Part shown: piece after piece, positions 1 to 11,668 of the stretch
Layout of the letters: every line of letters begins with the position of its first letter
How positions within the stretch are numbered: the stretch's first letter is position 1
Assembly: GCF_020382885.2 (NCBI RefSeq)
Contig: NC_058515.1
Coordinates: 9,097,223 to 9,161,222, forward strand
From: Scatophagus argus
Taxonomy: Eukaryota; Chordata; Actinopteri; Scatophagidae
Direction of reading: 5' to 3'
DNA length: 64,000 bases
Translations under genes and position numbers: made by a program
Notes under the pieces: model-generated
The model's database searches: none
The model's input: the letters and a program-made list of their open reading frames with translations, nothing else
Told to the model about the DNA's origin: nothing

Positions 1-439
1 CAAAGCAAAGACAAGACGTTTGACAATTTGACAAGACACAAGACAATAATAATATATAATAAAATAAATGGCTGGAATGGAAAAGGGTCTTGCCACAAAA
101 CTGTTGCCATCAAAGTTAGCTTACATTGTAACTAAAATAATGTTGTGGTTGCTGCTTCTGCTGTGTGATAGCATGTTAGATCTATCCATATGGAGAAAAA
201 AAATTCAAAGTTCATGATAGTCTAGGCCACAAATTTTATTAAGATGATGCATCAAGGTTGTTTTCTTGCATAGATCTATCTACAGTGCGTCACTTCATGC
301 ATTTTTCAAACTGAATATGTGTGGTAAATGCAGACTGAGAGGCATGGACACAAGTATGCAAGAAATGTAAAACAAACGGTTGTAGGCGTAAGGTTTCTGG
401 ACACATATAATAGGATGCAAACATCTTGTCTTTGCTTTG
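1..439. repeat. possible MITE-like segment with inverted ends
   Basis: The first 22 bases (1-22) and bases 418-439 are inverted copies of each other with one mismatch. Between them lies about 395 bases of AT-rich sequence with no coding signal. This fits a short non-autonomous DNA transposon, but the left flank is outside the window, so neither a target-site duplication nor the true end can be checked. It could also be a chance local palindrome. Confidence 0.35.
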
Positions 440-714
440 TTATTATATGATTTCTGCATGGATAACCACTTGTCACCAGGAGCTGGATTTTTTTGAAGGC
501 CACTGGTTTGTGAGTCTCATTACATTGCAACATTTGTCCCCTTACACGTCTAACTTGACATGTATAGACCAAATGATGTCAGACATCTTTTCAAGAAAAA
601 TCCACAACATTCTTGTGACACACCCAAAAAAGAAAACCTCTGATGGATTACTTACTCACATTAATCTCTCAAGTCTTGAATTTAGCAAACAGCCCTGTAA
701 TTAGTAACCTTTAG
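440..714. other. non-coding, no feature seen
   Basis: AT-rich sequence with only short chance ORFs and no splice-compatible coding signal. I see no gene, RNA or repeat here. Confidence 0.5.

Positions 715-788
<74 letters not shown>
715..788. repeat. (TAGA)n microsatellite
   Basis: An uninterrupted run of about 18 TAGA/GATA tetranucleotides. It directly abuts a motif typical of the 3' end of fish non-LTR elements (789-860), so it is probably the tail of that element read from the other strand. Confidence 0.95.
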
Positions 789-860
789 CTTTATTGATCC
801 CGAGGGAAATTCAAGCACCAGTAGCCCATTACAGCAGTGTAGGTTAGTCAAAAGTAAGCA
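789..860 (-). mobile_element. 3' end of a fish non-LTR retroelement
   Basis: The stretch after the GATA run reads CTTTATTGATCCCGAGGGAA. In reverse this is the GGGATCAATAAAG-(TATC)n terminus common on fish retroelement tails. Only the tail is recognised; how far the element runs to the right (perhaps to about 1060) cannot be set by eye. Confidence 0.5.
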
Positions 861-2129
861 AACAAACAACCAAGGCCTAACTGTTAGTGGAAAAATAGAA
901 ACATACTACAACATACTAAATAAACTAAACAAACTAACATATGCTACATAAAGTACAATAGAGTGCAGAGAAAGCAGGTCGACCACATTGACTGTGTGTG
1001 TAAAACCAGAGACTAAAGAGCCACAGTGTAAACATATGTCAACGGATTGCTACTCAGAAAATGAGTTATAAAGTGCAGGTTAATTGTGCGAAACAATATA
1101 AGGTAAGGTGCATAGTAAAATGGTGATACAGCAGCTGTTTTTCATTCTCAATTTCATTAGTGTTATTTCAGCACATGGTAAGTAATTGACAATTTAATAG
1201 TTTATAGTGATTATATACTTTGTTGAGTGTCTGTTCGCATAGGTAAAAAAAACATGACAGATAGAAAAATAAATTAAAATGATTTTGTGTAATTACAAAT
1301 TTGATCAAGTTGCTGCTATTGCTTATAATGAAGCCTTTTTGTGCAAAATTAAGTATAACCTTCTTCCGTTTTCATTCACACAGCTGCCAGTCCAACTTCT
1401 CTTGATGGTCACAGCCTTTACAGGCACCAAAAGCATGGACAGTGCCAACATGAATCCCAGAACTAATGGAGAAAATAAATGGAAAGTGAAAAGTCTAAAT
1501 AAAGCCACTGCTAATGAAGGAAGCATTGTATCATACAGTAGACTTGTGTCAGCACTCAATGAACCTGCCCAAACTGGTCAATCATTTGATATGAACATAA
1601 GCCAACCAGTTCCACAATAATCAGTACTAAACACTTTTCTTTTATTTTCTTACAAATGGGCATGAAAATTCATCTTTTGAAAGCTCTGGTAGAATGGTGC
1701 ATAATGTGTCACGACTGATGAATCCATCAACAGGAACAGTGACTGCACCACAGATTCATACTGACTCCACACAAACTCTTCCAGCCTCTTTTCCAACCCA
1801 GCCCAGCGAATCTCACTCTTACCACATTCAACTGTGGAACACAGTGTCATCGAGTGAAGCGGTTTCAACATCAGTACATGAAAATCTCACATCTACAACC
1901 CTGGAACATGCACAGGTTGTTGAGACACTCAGACACACGTCTGTGACTGTCATGCCAGCCACACCTAAGGTCTCGACGTCAGGTTGGTGATACAGCTCAC
2001 CAACCAGCATTCCGCATTTATCAGAGACTGATCTTATGTTAAAAGGAACATCTACATGCAGATTCCAGAAAAAAACACAGACAGAGGATTTTTTTTTATG
2101 AACAAATGTTTTAGTTTAGTTTGAACATG

Positions 2130-2312
2130 TGAAAATAATACAAAAAAAGAAAAAAGACTATCTTACTTAGCACGATGAAAAGGAGTAGGAATAAGCATAA
2201 GTTTATTTAATCCTACCCCTTGTCCACAACTCAGTAATTAAGAAACTCCTTCACATTATTATTATCCACAATTTCTACATATAATGTAGTTAGATGTTAA
2301 TACCCACATATA

Positions 2313-2355
<43 letters not shown>

Positions 2356-2480
2356 AGAACAGAAAATAAACAACATGAATAAACAATTTTAACCTTCAAC
2401 AAACCTAGCAACAAATCTGACAAATCTAAGTCACATTAATAAATTTATCAGCTCTGATTGTAACAGAATCAACACTTAAT
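2130..2480. mobile_element. interspersed-repeat fragment with TA run
   Basis: The segment with GGAGTAGGAATAAGCATAAG followed by TTTATTTAATCCTACCCCTT resembles a common fish interspersed repeat. It ends in a (TA)n run. It interrupts the Ser/Thr-rich remnant on either side, as an insertion would. The family was not identified. Confidence 0.4.
2315..2353. repeat. (TA)n microsatellite
   Basis: About 19 consecutive TA dinucleotides. Confidence 0.95.
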
Positions 2481-3029
2481 CATAACATAATGTCTTTAAT
2501 AAGGGACCCCAGTAACAACACAGTTCACCAACATTCACAACACCTGGTCACACTATCCCATCTACAACAAGGCACACTACAACACCAAATCAAACCAAAG
2601 CGTCCTTCGCAGCAACATCCTCAGTCATGCCTATGCAATCCATAACATTTACACCTGTAACAACACACTCAGCTCCACCATAGAACATCTGCAATAGCAC
2701 CATCAAATATGTTACTAAAGCATATTCCAGCATCTGTCACAAGTGTCACCCAAAGCAACAAGACAAGAGTTCAAACAGAAATATCAAGTACATTGTATCT
2801 GCCAAGAAAGAAAGAACCCACACCACTAACCACTATAACATCTGTATCATGACAAAGTGCTGCATAATCCATGTCGATGTGCTCACAAAAAAGTGCATTA
2901 GTGGCATCTGTGTCTGCCAGTACTGATACAAAGCACCATATGTACTGTATAACAAATGAACTCGATGCACTTTTGGCAAAGGGCACAGAATCTCCATACA
3001 TCCATCCATTCATCCATTATCTATCATCA

Positions 3030-4290
3030 CTCGCTGGAATACATGTGGTCTGGCCATGTTTTTAGTTTTTATAACTAATACATGCACAAAATCAGACAGG
3101 TTGATGATTTACATCTTTCTCTTTCAATTACTCAGATTACCACAGTGTCACCAAAAATGTGAATTAGACACGGAAGGAAATCATGACTTAAAGCCTGAGC
3201 GATGATCACCTAAACCCACCTTAGAGATAAAAAAGCAAGCAAATCAAAAGCTCACAGAACTTAGAAGTCACATGTTCAACCCTCAGCTAGTTGCCATCCC
3301 AAAATAAGTTGCTTTACTGTTTGTGACATCACTGATAAACCTGAGTTTAGATTTTTCAGTTTAGCTGTCCATTGATAATGTGCAGTGGGCGGACAAGTGT
3401 AGCCTAAACTGTAGCCACGAAGGATAGATAGTGCACAGCCACAAATAGATGTACCACTCAGCCACCAACGTCATGGACATTTAGAACAAGCACTGTTAAG
3501 TAAGACACTGAATGACAGCCACAGAGGTGCTTCCTGCATGGTTGTGGGATGATTAGGTCAGTTACACCCACCCTGTTTGTCATTCTCTTTGTGTCCTTGC
3601 CAGTTTTACCTAAAATAACATTCTACATGCCACTAACAAGCCTTTTACATGATTGAAGGTGAAAGAGTATTTTTTTCAATTTTCTTTATCCGATTCATTT
3701 CTTTACAGTTCCCATGGGAATATCTTCTCTGTATCTGAAATGATATTCATAGCCCTAATTCTTTTTTCAACCTTGTCCTGTTAATAAAAGCAACCTGGAA
3801 AAAAAAAACATACAACAGCAAGACATATAAATAATACTTACAATACATATCCAATATAAACAAACAACTGCACTTTGTCTTAGCGCTAATTAGTAACTGT
3901 ACTTTAATTAAACTGATTAATCATGTCTATGTATGCCCGATCAAGCCTTGTTTTTCTTTTCTTTCTTTCTATTTGTGTGGAGTTTGTATTCAGGCTGGGA
4001 AAGCATGCATAAAGCAGCCTAGGTTTCTTCCTGTATGAATTTATAGTACCAGTTCAGTGCCAGTGATCTCCCATAGAAAGTCAGTGGATCATTTAAGAAA
4101 GGAAACAGCTTAATGACATGCTCACAAGTATTCCACACCACTACATGCCCAAGAGATAAGATTCTGACATCCAGTTAGTTTACTTCTGTGGTATGCAAAT
4201 GGTAACAAAGAATCTGAAGTTGTTTGGGGATCATATTTCTTTTGTTTTCATTGTTTCTTCAGCCATGTCACAACACGTCACTCAGTTATC
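3030..4290. other. upstream intergenic region of gene A
   Basis: No open coding structure, RNA gene or clear repeat was found in this 1.26 kb. It lies between the psi-1 remnant and the TATA element of gene A, so it should contain that gene's proximal regulatory DNA, but no specific site stands out. Confidence 0.5.
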
Positions 4291-4297
4291 AGCAACA

Positions 4298-4313
4298 TAT
4301 ATATGTATTTAAG
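4298..4313 (+). promoter_or_regulatory. TATA-type core promoter of gene A
   Basis: TATATATGTATTTAAG contains two overlapping TATA-like elements. It lies upstream of a transcribed-looking stretch ending in a GGG|GTAAGT donor at 4444/4445. The sequence after that donor resembles the sequence after the 5'-UTR donor of gene B (18370/18371), which supports the shared gene structure. Transcription would start near 4335. Confidence 0.5.
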
Positions 4314-4334
4314 ACCCAGACAAACAGCTGGTAT

Positions 4335-4444
4335 CATACAAGCTGTGCACAAGGGCAGGGGCAGGAGGAATAAGGATCCTCAGAATCAGCTTTTAAATTA
4401 GTGCAAAAAATTTAAAAATCATAATTCATAAATTGTTGCCTGGG
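4335..4444 (+). other. putative 5'-UTR exon 1 of gene A
   Basis: The stretch between the TATA element and a good donor (GTAAGT at 4445) has no ATG leading to a long frame. It would be spliced to the acceptor at 5313, giving exon 2 that begins 17 bases before the start codon at 5331. The start (about 4335) is guessed from TATA spacing. Confidence 0.45.
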
Positions 4445-5330
4445 GTAAGTACATTTTTGTGCCTATATTCTAAATAGAGGGTTTTTTTAATCAGATTGTT
4501 TCACTAAACACTTCTGTTTCATACGTATTTTGATAATATATATTATTCTTTTAGAATAAAATCATGTTTTATTATGCAGCTGTACAATTTTACAATTTAT
4601 TTTTCTTATTTTGATTTAATCTTTTCTAAAGCTAGGATGAAAAAATGTATTGGCTCTTGGGAGGACTTCATTTTGCTTGTCTTTTTCTATCGTGAGATCC
4701 AAGTCTGCTGGTCACAGCTGTAGCTTGATTTAATAATAATAAAACTGATCGATTGCGTAATGGTTAAAGGGTATTCTTCCCAGTGAGTATAGCTTTGTCC
4801 TTCAGATAATAATAATGTGCTGCTTTTGTGCATTTAAATACTTAATGAAACAAATGGATGTATTACCAGAGTTCTGTTTCAGCAAATATAAATCATTAAC
4901 ACACCTGCGTTATCGTGCAATGTAAAATGTTTTAACATACTGAGATTACTTTTAAGCTTAAATAATGTCATCATGTCTGAAAGGATGCATTATGACACAC
5001 ATTTCTGATTCTTGCTTTTTTTTTTCTTCTTTCCTTTTTTGGAGTGTGGAGATAGTGGACATCATGTCAGATCATTTAGGTGGAAAGACAACAACAAATC
5101 AAATATAAACTACCAGAAAAAACAAAAGCAGATTTACTGGATATACCGTAATTGTGTTTACAACACCACAATTACCATTAATTTAACTTTTATATCTTCT
5201 CCCTTAGGTTTCTTAAAAAAAAAGATAATTAAAAAACAATCAATAAACATATTAAAATATTCACTGTTCATAACATTTTTTTTTCTAAGCTACCTTCCTG
5301 TCACATTTTCCAGGTTTAAGAGAGGACACA

Positions 5331-8300
5331 ATGGGTACTGGACCCTTTCTTTCAATTTTACTTATAATTACAGGTAAGTTAGTGATTACTGTTGTACAAT
5401 AATAAATGTAAAGATGATTACTGTGCTTAAAAAATGTTATTTTAAGCAAATTGATCCTTCTGTTATTTACATGTAGTGGCTATTGAGTTTGCTACCACAC
5501 CAGCTGCTGCACAAAGCACTACTGAAGTGCCCACAACAACAGATGTTGGATCAACTACATTTGGAGAATCAACAACAGCAGATACACCAATTACCGTATC
5601 AACTACAAGTGATGGATCTACAGCGACTGATGCAGCATCAACAACTGGAGGCTCAACAGCAACTGATGGATCCAGTGCAACTGGCGGGTCTACAGCAACT
5701 GATGCAGCATCAACAACTGGAGGCTCAACAGCAACTGATGGATCCACTGCAACTGGCGGGTCTACAGCGACTGATGCAGCATCAACAACTGGAGGCTCAA
5801 CAGCAACTGATGGATCCACTGCAACTGGCGGGTCTACAGCGACTGATGCAGCATCAACAACTGGAGGCTCAACAGCAACTGATGGATCCACTGCAACTGG
5901 CGGGTCTACAGCGACTGATGCAGCATCAACAACTGGAGGGTCAACAGCAACTGATGGATCCACTGCAACTGGCGGGTCTACAGCGACTGATGCAGCATCA
6001 ACAACTGGAGGCTCAACAGCAACTGATGGATCCACTGCAACTGGCGGGTCTACAGCGACTGATGCAGCATCAACAACTGGAGGCTCAACAGCAACTGATG
6101 GATCCACTGCAACTGGCGGGTCTACAGCGACTGATGCAGCATCAACAACTGGTGGTTCAACAGCAACTGGGTCTTCTACTACAATTGGAGGATCACCAAC
6201 TACAAATGGTCCATCAACAACAGTTGCAGGGTCTTCCACAGCTGGTGAAACAACAACTGGTGGATCAATTCCAGCTGAAGGTTCAATAACAAGTGGTGGG
6301 TCAACGACTACTGGAGGTTCAACAACAGCAACAGGAGGATCCACAGCATCTGGTGCATCAGCACCAATTGGAAGTTCAACAGCTGGAAGATCAACAACAG
6401 AAACTGGCACATCAACTGTTCCGGGGTCTGCAATGAATGGAGCATCAGCAACACCCAGCGCACCTTCGATGACATCACCTGGACATTCACCAACAATTAG
6501 TGCAACACCAACAATAATCAGCGCATCAACAACACCTGGTGCATCAATTAGCCAATTAGCTGGAGGATCAACAACAATTGCAGGGCCTACAGTAAGTGGT
6601 GGGTCAACAACAACTGCAGGGTCTTTAACAAATGTAACTTCAGCAACCATCGGAGCAGCTACAATTAGTGGGTCAACAGCAACATCACCTGTAGGTGCAA
6701 CAACACCTGGGAATTCAACAATACCTGTAAGACCGGCATCCCCCAGCATGCCAACAACTCCAGCCATGACAAGCAATGGTGGATCAAGTATAACTGATGG
6801 AACAAGCAGCAGAACTACACCAGCAGCAACAACAATAACGACAAGTACTGGGTCAGCAACTATAAACGGTGAAACTGCAGCAGCAATAACAACGACAACA
6901 GCAAATACTACTACTACTACAGCTACTACGACGACTACTACTACTACTACTACTACCACCACTGCGGCTCCCCAACGAGTTGTGGTTGTTGCAGCAACCT
7001 TGGTAGAACCATTTGTCCCAGCACTGAATGATAGAGCCAGCCCACAATTTAAGGCACTTGAAGCAAGAGTCACAGTAGTGGTGAGTATACGTTTTTCTGG
7101 ATGTATTAAGTGCGTTTGAATTTTTTAATTTTGTTTTAGAATACTGTACTGTATTGTAATACTATACTGTTTTTTTCTATTTGCTTCCTCTTTACAGTAT
7201 GATATCATCTACAGGGCAAGATATGGCAGGTTCTTCCTCCGAAGTTTTATCATAGCATTTAGGTAACATTTTAAATTTCAGGAGTCTGACTGACGTTGTT
7301 TTACGGTCTTGGCTGTGGTCATCAGTAATATACTTTTATGTTAATAGTGACAAAATTAATTTAACAATTACACGTGTGCAAAAGTTATCAATGTTGATAA
7401 GATATGTGTATTTTGATACAGAGCAGCAGTGGCCATTACTCGAGTGGATAATACTGAAGCAGAGGTGGGGGTTCAGTTCAGCAGTAACGCAACAGCAGAT
7501 CAAGTTCCCCAGGCCAGTGATGTTGCACAGACCTTAGTAGAAGCCGTGTCTAACCCCAACAATACCTTCAACCTTTCTGTTAACGTTGACTCCATCAAAG
7601 CAGTTGGTAAGTAAGCAGTAGCCCTCCACTTCACCCCAGTAGCTCTTAGAGTAAGGAAATACACCCACCATTATTCATTTATCTATCACTGTCTGTCTCA
7701 TGAGTGTTTGTGTGGGTATGATTTTTTTGTTCTTTTAGTTTTAGTGTCAGTGAACCAAACAGCTGTGTTGTCTCAATTAGCAATACATTGGAGTTAGTAT
7801 AAATTGTTTTTGCCCATATTTCACATTGTTCCATATTTGCTTTTACAGTTTTAAATGATTCAACAACTTCAAATACAACTACAAGTGCTCCAACTACAAC
7901 TACACTTACCACTACAACTACACCTACAACTACAACTACAACTACAACTACAACTACAACTACACCTACAACTACAACCACAATGTCTACAACAGCTGAG
8001 GCAGTCACAACAAGGCGACTGACTTTCCGATCTGCTGGAGAGACATTCACAAGTGACTTACTGAATCAACAATCTACAGCATTTTCAAATCGAGCCTCAC
8101 TGATAAGGACAACAGTAAGTCTTTGTCTTAGACTAAAGTTCAAAATGCATCCTAATTCTCAGTGTTTCACAAAATATCTATGATATCACAGTATTGCTGC
8201 AGTATGCCATCTTATCCTTTAAATCACACCTAGATCCTTTATATGTTTCAAACGCATTTATGATTTTCTAATTTGCCAATAATAAATATCCCATCGGAGT

Positions 8301-8880
8301 ATGATGGAGTTAATTCAATTCACTTATTGTTAGTTATAATCCTACACATTTCAAAATTCCTGTATTCACAGTTTTTTTGCTTGTGTTTCTGCAGCTTCAA
8401 CCTTACTACCAAAGAGCATTTGCTTCATTCCGCTCCTTGACAGTGGTTTCATTCAGGTAATAATTTTGTTGAAGTTACATTAAAAGAATCTGGTCATAAA
8501 TTTATATGTATATAACCATATTTTTTGGTTACTCCTTTTGCAGCAATGGGTCAATCATCAACAACATGGACCTCGGATTCGCATCCACGTCTGTTCCCAA
8601 CAACACTCAGATTGCAGATACTTTGATCAGTGCTGCTTCAAACATCTCAGCCTTCAACATTGACACTGCTTCCATTTTTGTGGATGGCACACGTAAGCAA
8701 TATTAAATGCTACTTCATCAAAAATCTACCCTATTTCATAACTGTTTGTTAAAAATGGTCTCCCACTGTTTCCTTTTCTGAACATTTACAGAAGTCTCAA
8801 GTGGAGTAAGCCACAAGATCAGTCTCATCACTGCATCCTTCTTTGTGCTGCTGTCATGGCTGCTGTCGAGCCAGCAATAG
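5331..8880 (+). CDS. GPI-anchored SEA-domain mucin-like protein (gene A)
   Basis: Eight coding exons: 5331-5373, 5477-7080, 7198-7262, 7422-7606, 7849-8114, 8395-8456, 8544-8692 and 8792-8880. Together they give 2,463 nt (820 aa plus stop) with matching phases and GT-AG introns. Exon 1 encodes a hydrophobic leader (MGTGPFLSILLIIT), taken as a signal peptide. Exon 2 is a Thr/Ser/Gly/Ala-rich domain of about 500 residues holding a 72-nt tandem array, suited to dense O-glycosylation. Its last 36 codons with exons 3-4 form a first SEA domain (type A, core YRARYG). Exon 5 has a short (ACAACT)n Thr linker and starts a second SEA domain (type B, RLTFRS...), completed by exons 6-7 with FR|SNGSII. Exon 8 encodes VSSGVSHK followed by about 20 hydrophobic residues ending SSQQ-stop, with no cytoplasmic tail, as in a GPI-attachment signal. 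A secreted form or tail-anchored reading is less likely. No characterised orthologue was recognised. Confidence 0.82.
5614..6170 (+). repeat. 72-nt tandem repeat in gene A exon 2
   Basis: GGATCC landmarks recur at 5668, 5740, 5812, 5884, 5956, 6028 and 6100, exactly 72 nt apart. That makes nearly eight near-identical units of 24 residues each, built from DGSTATGGSTAT and DAASTTGGSTAT. Unit length is a multiple of three, so copy-number change keeps the frame. The near identity suggests recent expansion or homogenisation. Confidence 0.95.
6973..7606 (+). other. SEA domain, type A, of gene A (three exons)
   Basis: Coding segments 6973-7080, 7198-7262 and 7422-7606 encode a strand (QRVVVVAATLVEPF), a helix with SPQFKALEARV, the YRARYGRFF segment, and a final VGVQFSS...ALVEAV-like half. 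This alternation fits the SEA fold. The same three-exon layout (65-nt middle exon) recurs in gene B at 41708-42452. The GS(V/I) self-cleavage motif expected before the third strand is absent. Confidence 0.7.
8013..8692 (+). other. SEA domain, type B, of gene A (three exons)
   Basis: Coding segments 8013-8114, 8395-8456 and 8544-8692. The order is RLTFRSAGETFTSDLL, a helix with SNRASLIRTT, then LQPYYQRAF...VVSFR, then NGSIINNMDLGF and a closing helix/strand. The NGSII turn sits where SEA domains have their G|SVVV autoproteolysis site. Two N-glycosylation sequons (NNT, NIS) are visible. It is followed directly by the GPI-signal exon. Confidence 0.75.
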
Positions 8881-9141
8881 CATCCATACTGATATTCATG
8901 TGAAACCCCATTAGAAAGTGATGGCTATGACTGGTATGAAAAAGGACACTGTTCCCACTGAAAATCCAAGGAAGACTTCTGAGGATTGCAACTGTTATAC
9001 AGCCTGGAAAGAATTTCCAGATATTAAATTCAAAGTTAGATTGACCACACCCATTGATAACAAACGTTAACTGCAACAATGTTGTAATGGCTTACAACTG
9101 AGACCTTATATATAACCTTATATATAACACCACACATTAAA
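8881..9141 (+). other. probable 3' UTR of gene A
   Basis: Sequence after the stop codon with two ATTAAA hexamers (9024-9029 and 9136-9141) that could direct polyadenylation. No canonical AATAAA lies close by. The true end is not fixed. Confidence 0.4.
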
Positions 9142-9980
9142 CTTTCACTATGCACAAATACAGCCTTAACCTACTGTGCTATAATAGCACATTTAGAATC
9201 AATTATATTTAAATTGAACATGTAACTAAGTCCTTTGCAATGAATATAATCCAAGATTATTTACGTTTAATTTTGTTTAGTCCATGTAATTGCTGTCCAG
9301 GCAAGATGAAAAAAATGTATTAATTGGTAATCACACACAGACAAAGGCTGTGGCCAACCCACAGTGCGACAACTATGCAACTGTGTTCTATAGACTCTTG
9401 TGCAATCAATTCAGATTTTCTTCATTTTCAGGCTGGATTTGTGGATTTTGATGTAGTCATGGTGAAATGCTTCACCCGGGGCGTATAATAATGAGGTAGA
9501 AAGGAGGTATATGTTTCTTTATTATTTGTTAAATCAATCATTAACTAGCACTTCTATGCTATGCTAGTTGAAGAAGGCATACTGATGTATAAACTAATGT
9601 ATAAACATGCTGCTTTTGCATTTTTAATTAAGTTATTGTAACAGTGAATTAAAACCTACCATGCTTTACAGAAACAGTGTCTCTCCTTAAAGGAAAATTC
9701 CACTATCATTAAACCTGGGTAGTAATAGACCGTTTTTGTTTAATTTTTTTTTTTTTTTTTTTTTTTTTGTTAAACCAGAATGCTGGCCTTGCCAAATCTT
9801 TTTTACTGTGTTGCTGTAGCAAAGGGTCAATTTCAGGTGGGGAAAAAAAAAAACATTCAGCCTATACTGTGCTTTTGTTCCTAACCCTGATCCAGAGGGT
9901 CAGAGGTATGCTGAATGACATTCATGAACTACGTAATGTCATAAGAACGTCCTACATGATTATTGAGTCACTTTTATATT
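9142..9980. other. intergenic, no gene seen
   Basis: AT-rich, with a 25-base T run at 9744-9768. Short ORFs here have no support. Confidence 0.5.
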
Positions 9981-10019
9981 ACATTATAATTTTATTCTTC
10001 ATTTTATTATTATTATTGC

Positions 10020-10135
10020 TATTTTGTATTTTGTATGGTGCACAGGACAGAGAAAAATCCGGAGTCAAATTCCTTGTATGGTCACACATACTTGGCAAAT
10101 AAAGCTGATTCTGATTCTGATTCTGATTCTGATAA
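10020..10135 (+). mobile_element. retroelement tail with (CTGATT)n
   Basis: A segment ending GGCAAATAAAGCTGATTCTG and running into about five CTGATT units (10105-10132) matches the usual 3' terminus of a fish non-LTR element. Only the terminal part is recognised. Confidence 0.55.
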
Positions 10136-10284
10136 TACTTTTTGTTTATACTATCACATGTATGTGCATTCTGTATGCTTATCTGCATGGTTTTTCAATT
10201 TGTCCAATTTTTCGGTTGTAACAATGATCAGTACACAACAATTCAAAAATTAAAAGTTTCCTTTTTTGTATGTTGTCTAAACTT

Positions 10285-11235
10285 TTACAGCAGTCAGCCG
10301 CAACATAAAAACCACCTGCGTAATATTTTCTATATCCCTCTTGTGCTGCTAAAACAGCTCTGGCCTTTCAGGGGAAAAAATACAGGACCTCTGGGGGCAT
10401 TTGGTGTTCACTGGCATTGGAATGTTGGGTCCTTTGAGTCCTGTCCATCGAGGGTGGGGCCTCCAGGTTGATGGCGTTATCGCCACAGACAGGAGAAGTG
10501 AATCACATTGATTACGTTGTTAAAATGGCATCTAGCAGTAGGTATGACATATTAGGCAGGATTTGGGTTACTTTGGGCCAAGGGCCAACTTGTGATTGCT
10601 AGACAACGAGGACAGAGCATCTCCCAAACTGCATCCTGTAGGATTTTCCCAGACTGCAGTGGTCAGGATCTAACAGAAGTGGTAGAGGAAAACTAAAGGA
10701 AGTAAAACTGAAAAGGCAACAGGATCATGGGCAGCCAAGGCTCACTCATGCATGTGGGGATGGCCTGTGCTGTCCATTCCAATAGAATAGTTACTGTAAC
10801 TCAAACTGCTGAAAAAGTTGATGCTGGTTCCAACAGAAAGGTGTCAGAACACACAGTGCATCAAGGTTTGTTGTACAAGGGGCTGCATAGCTGCAGACCA
10901 GTCTGGGTGCCCATGATGACCCATGTTCTCCCCCAAATGTGCCTACAATAGGTATGCGAGCATTAGAATTGGACCATGGAGCAATGGAAGAAGGTGGCCT
11001 GGGCTTATGAATCAGATCTCAGAACTCAACTGATCCAACTGAGCATCTGTGGGTTGCAGTGGAAAAACAATTGGGATCCATGCAGGCCCCACCTCACAAT
11101 TTACAAGACTTAAAGCATCTGCTACTGATGGCTTAGTGCTAGATACCACAACATACCTTCAGAGGTCTAGTGGAGTCCGTGCCTTGATGGGTCAGGGCTA
11201 TTCAGGGACCTACTCAATACTAGGCAGATGGTCCT
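10285..11235 (+). mobile_element. decayed Tc1/mariner-type transposon
   Basis: The left end (10285-10390) and right end (about 11150-11232) carry degraded inverted ends around CCACCTGCGTAATATT and AATACTAGGCAGATGGTC. Between them are broken pieces of a DDE transposase, including HSASRF, LDHGAMEEGGL and DPTEHLW...LGSMQAPPHNLQDLK. The last corresponds to the 'P(I/T)EHLW' block near the C-terminus of Tc1-like transposases. Stops, frameshifts and an internal deletion (the element is well under the usual 1.3-1.6 kb) make it non-functional. Confidence 0.78.
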
Positions 11236-11375
11236 CTGTGAGGTCAAGTTTGTTCATGAAAAAAATAGCAGCACAGTTTCCATTAAGAAGACTGCTCTAT
11301 ACTGAAGATTTCTTTTGGCAACTTGTTCTGTGGGTTAACAACAGTAACATTTTTTTTTTTTTTAAGTTTTTATTC

Positions 11376-11668
11376 GGTTCGCAGCCGAGTGCGAAGCAGC
11401 TGGGATGAGAATCGGCACCTCTAAATCGGAGGCCATGGTTCTCGACCGGAAAAAGGTGGTCTGTCCCCTTCAGGTTGGAGGAGAGTTCCTGCCTCAAGTG
11501 GAGGAGTTTAAGTATCTCGGGGTCTTGTTCACGAGTGAGGGAAGATGGGAGCGTGAGATTGACAGGCGGATTGGTGCAGCGACAGCAGTAATGCGGTCGT
11601 TGTACCGGCCCGTCGTGGTGAAGACAGCTCTCAATTTACTCAATTTACTCTCATTTACTTTACAGCTT
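11376..11668 (+). mobile_element. LINE reverse-transcriptase 3' fragment
   Basis: A reading frame with GTSKSEAMVLDRKK, EEFKYLGVLFTSEGRWE and REIDRRIGAATAVMRSLYR is the conserved block just after the catalytic motif of fish Rex/RTE-like reverse transcriptases. The frame is cut off on both sides and is followed by an AAG/AAC-rich stretch. It is a dead fragment, related to the one at 54,680-56,040 on the other strand. Confidence 0.8.

Larger units (their letters stand above)
1120..2990 (+). pseudogene. decayed mucin-like gene, head end (psi-1)
   Basis: An exon at 1120-1177 could encode a signal peptide (starts MVIQQLFFILNF, ends ISAH) and is followed by a GTAAGT donor, phase 1 as in genes A and B. 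Downstream lie Thr/Ser/Pro-rich stretches in several frames: an acceptor near 1380-1390 leading into a frame that stops at 1618-1620; an open stretch at 1694-1990 rich in Ser/Thr; and fragments at about 2545-2685, 2700-2855 and 2898-2990, each ended by a stop or frame change. No SEA exon or GPI tail is recognisable after it. A transposon-like insert (2040-2480) with a TA run sits in the middle. I read it as a broken member of the neighbouring mucin family. A short, poorly conserved expressed gene cannot be excluded. Confidence 0.42.

Noticed and set aside
1279-1620. A 113-codon ORF as a stand-alone gene
   Set aside because: It starts inside what looks like an intron of the psi-1 remnant and has no recognisable domain. 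The flanking sequence shows several broken mucin-like frames.
5012-5377. A 121-codon ORF running into the start of gene A
   Set aside because: It crosses the acceptor at 5313 and contains low-complexity Phe/Lys runs. The start codon and signal exon at 5331 in another frame are conserved in arrangement with gene B.
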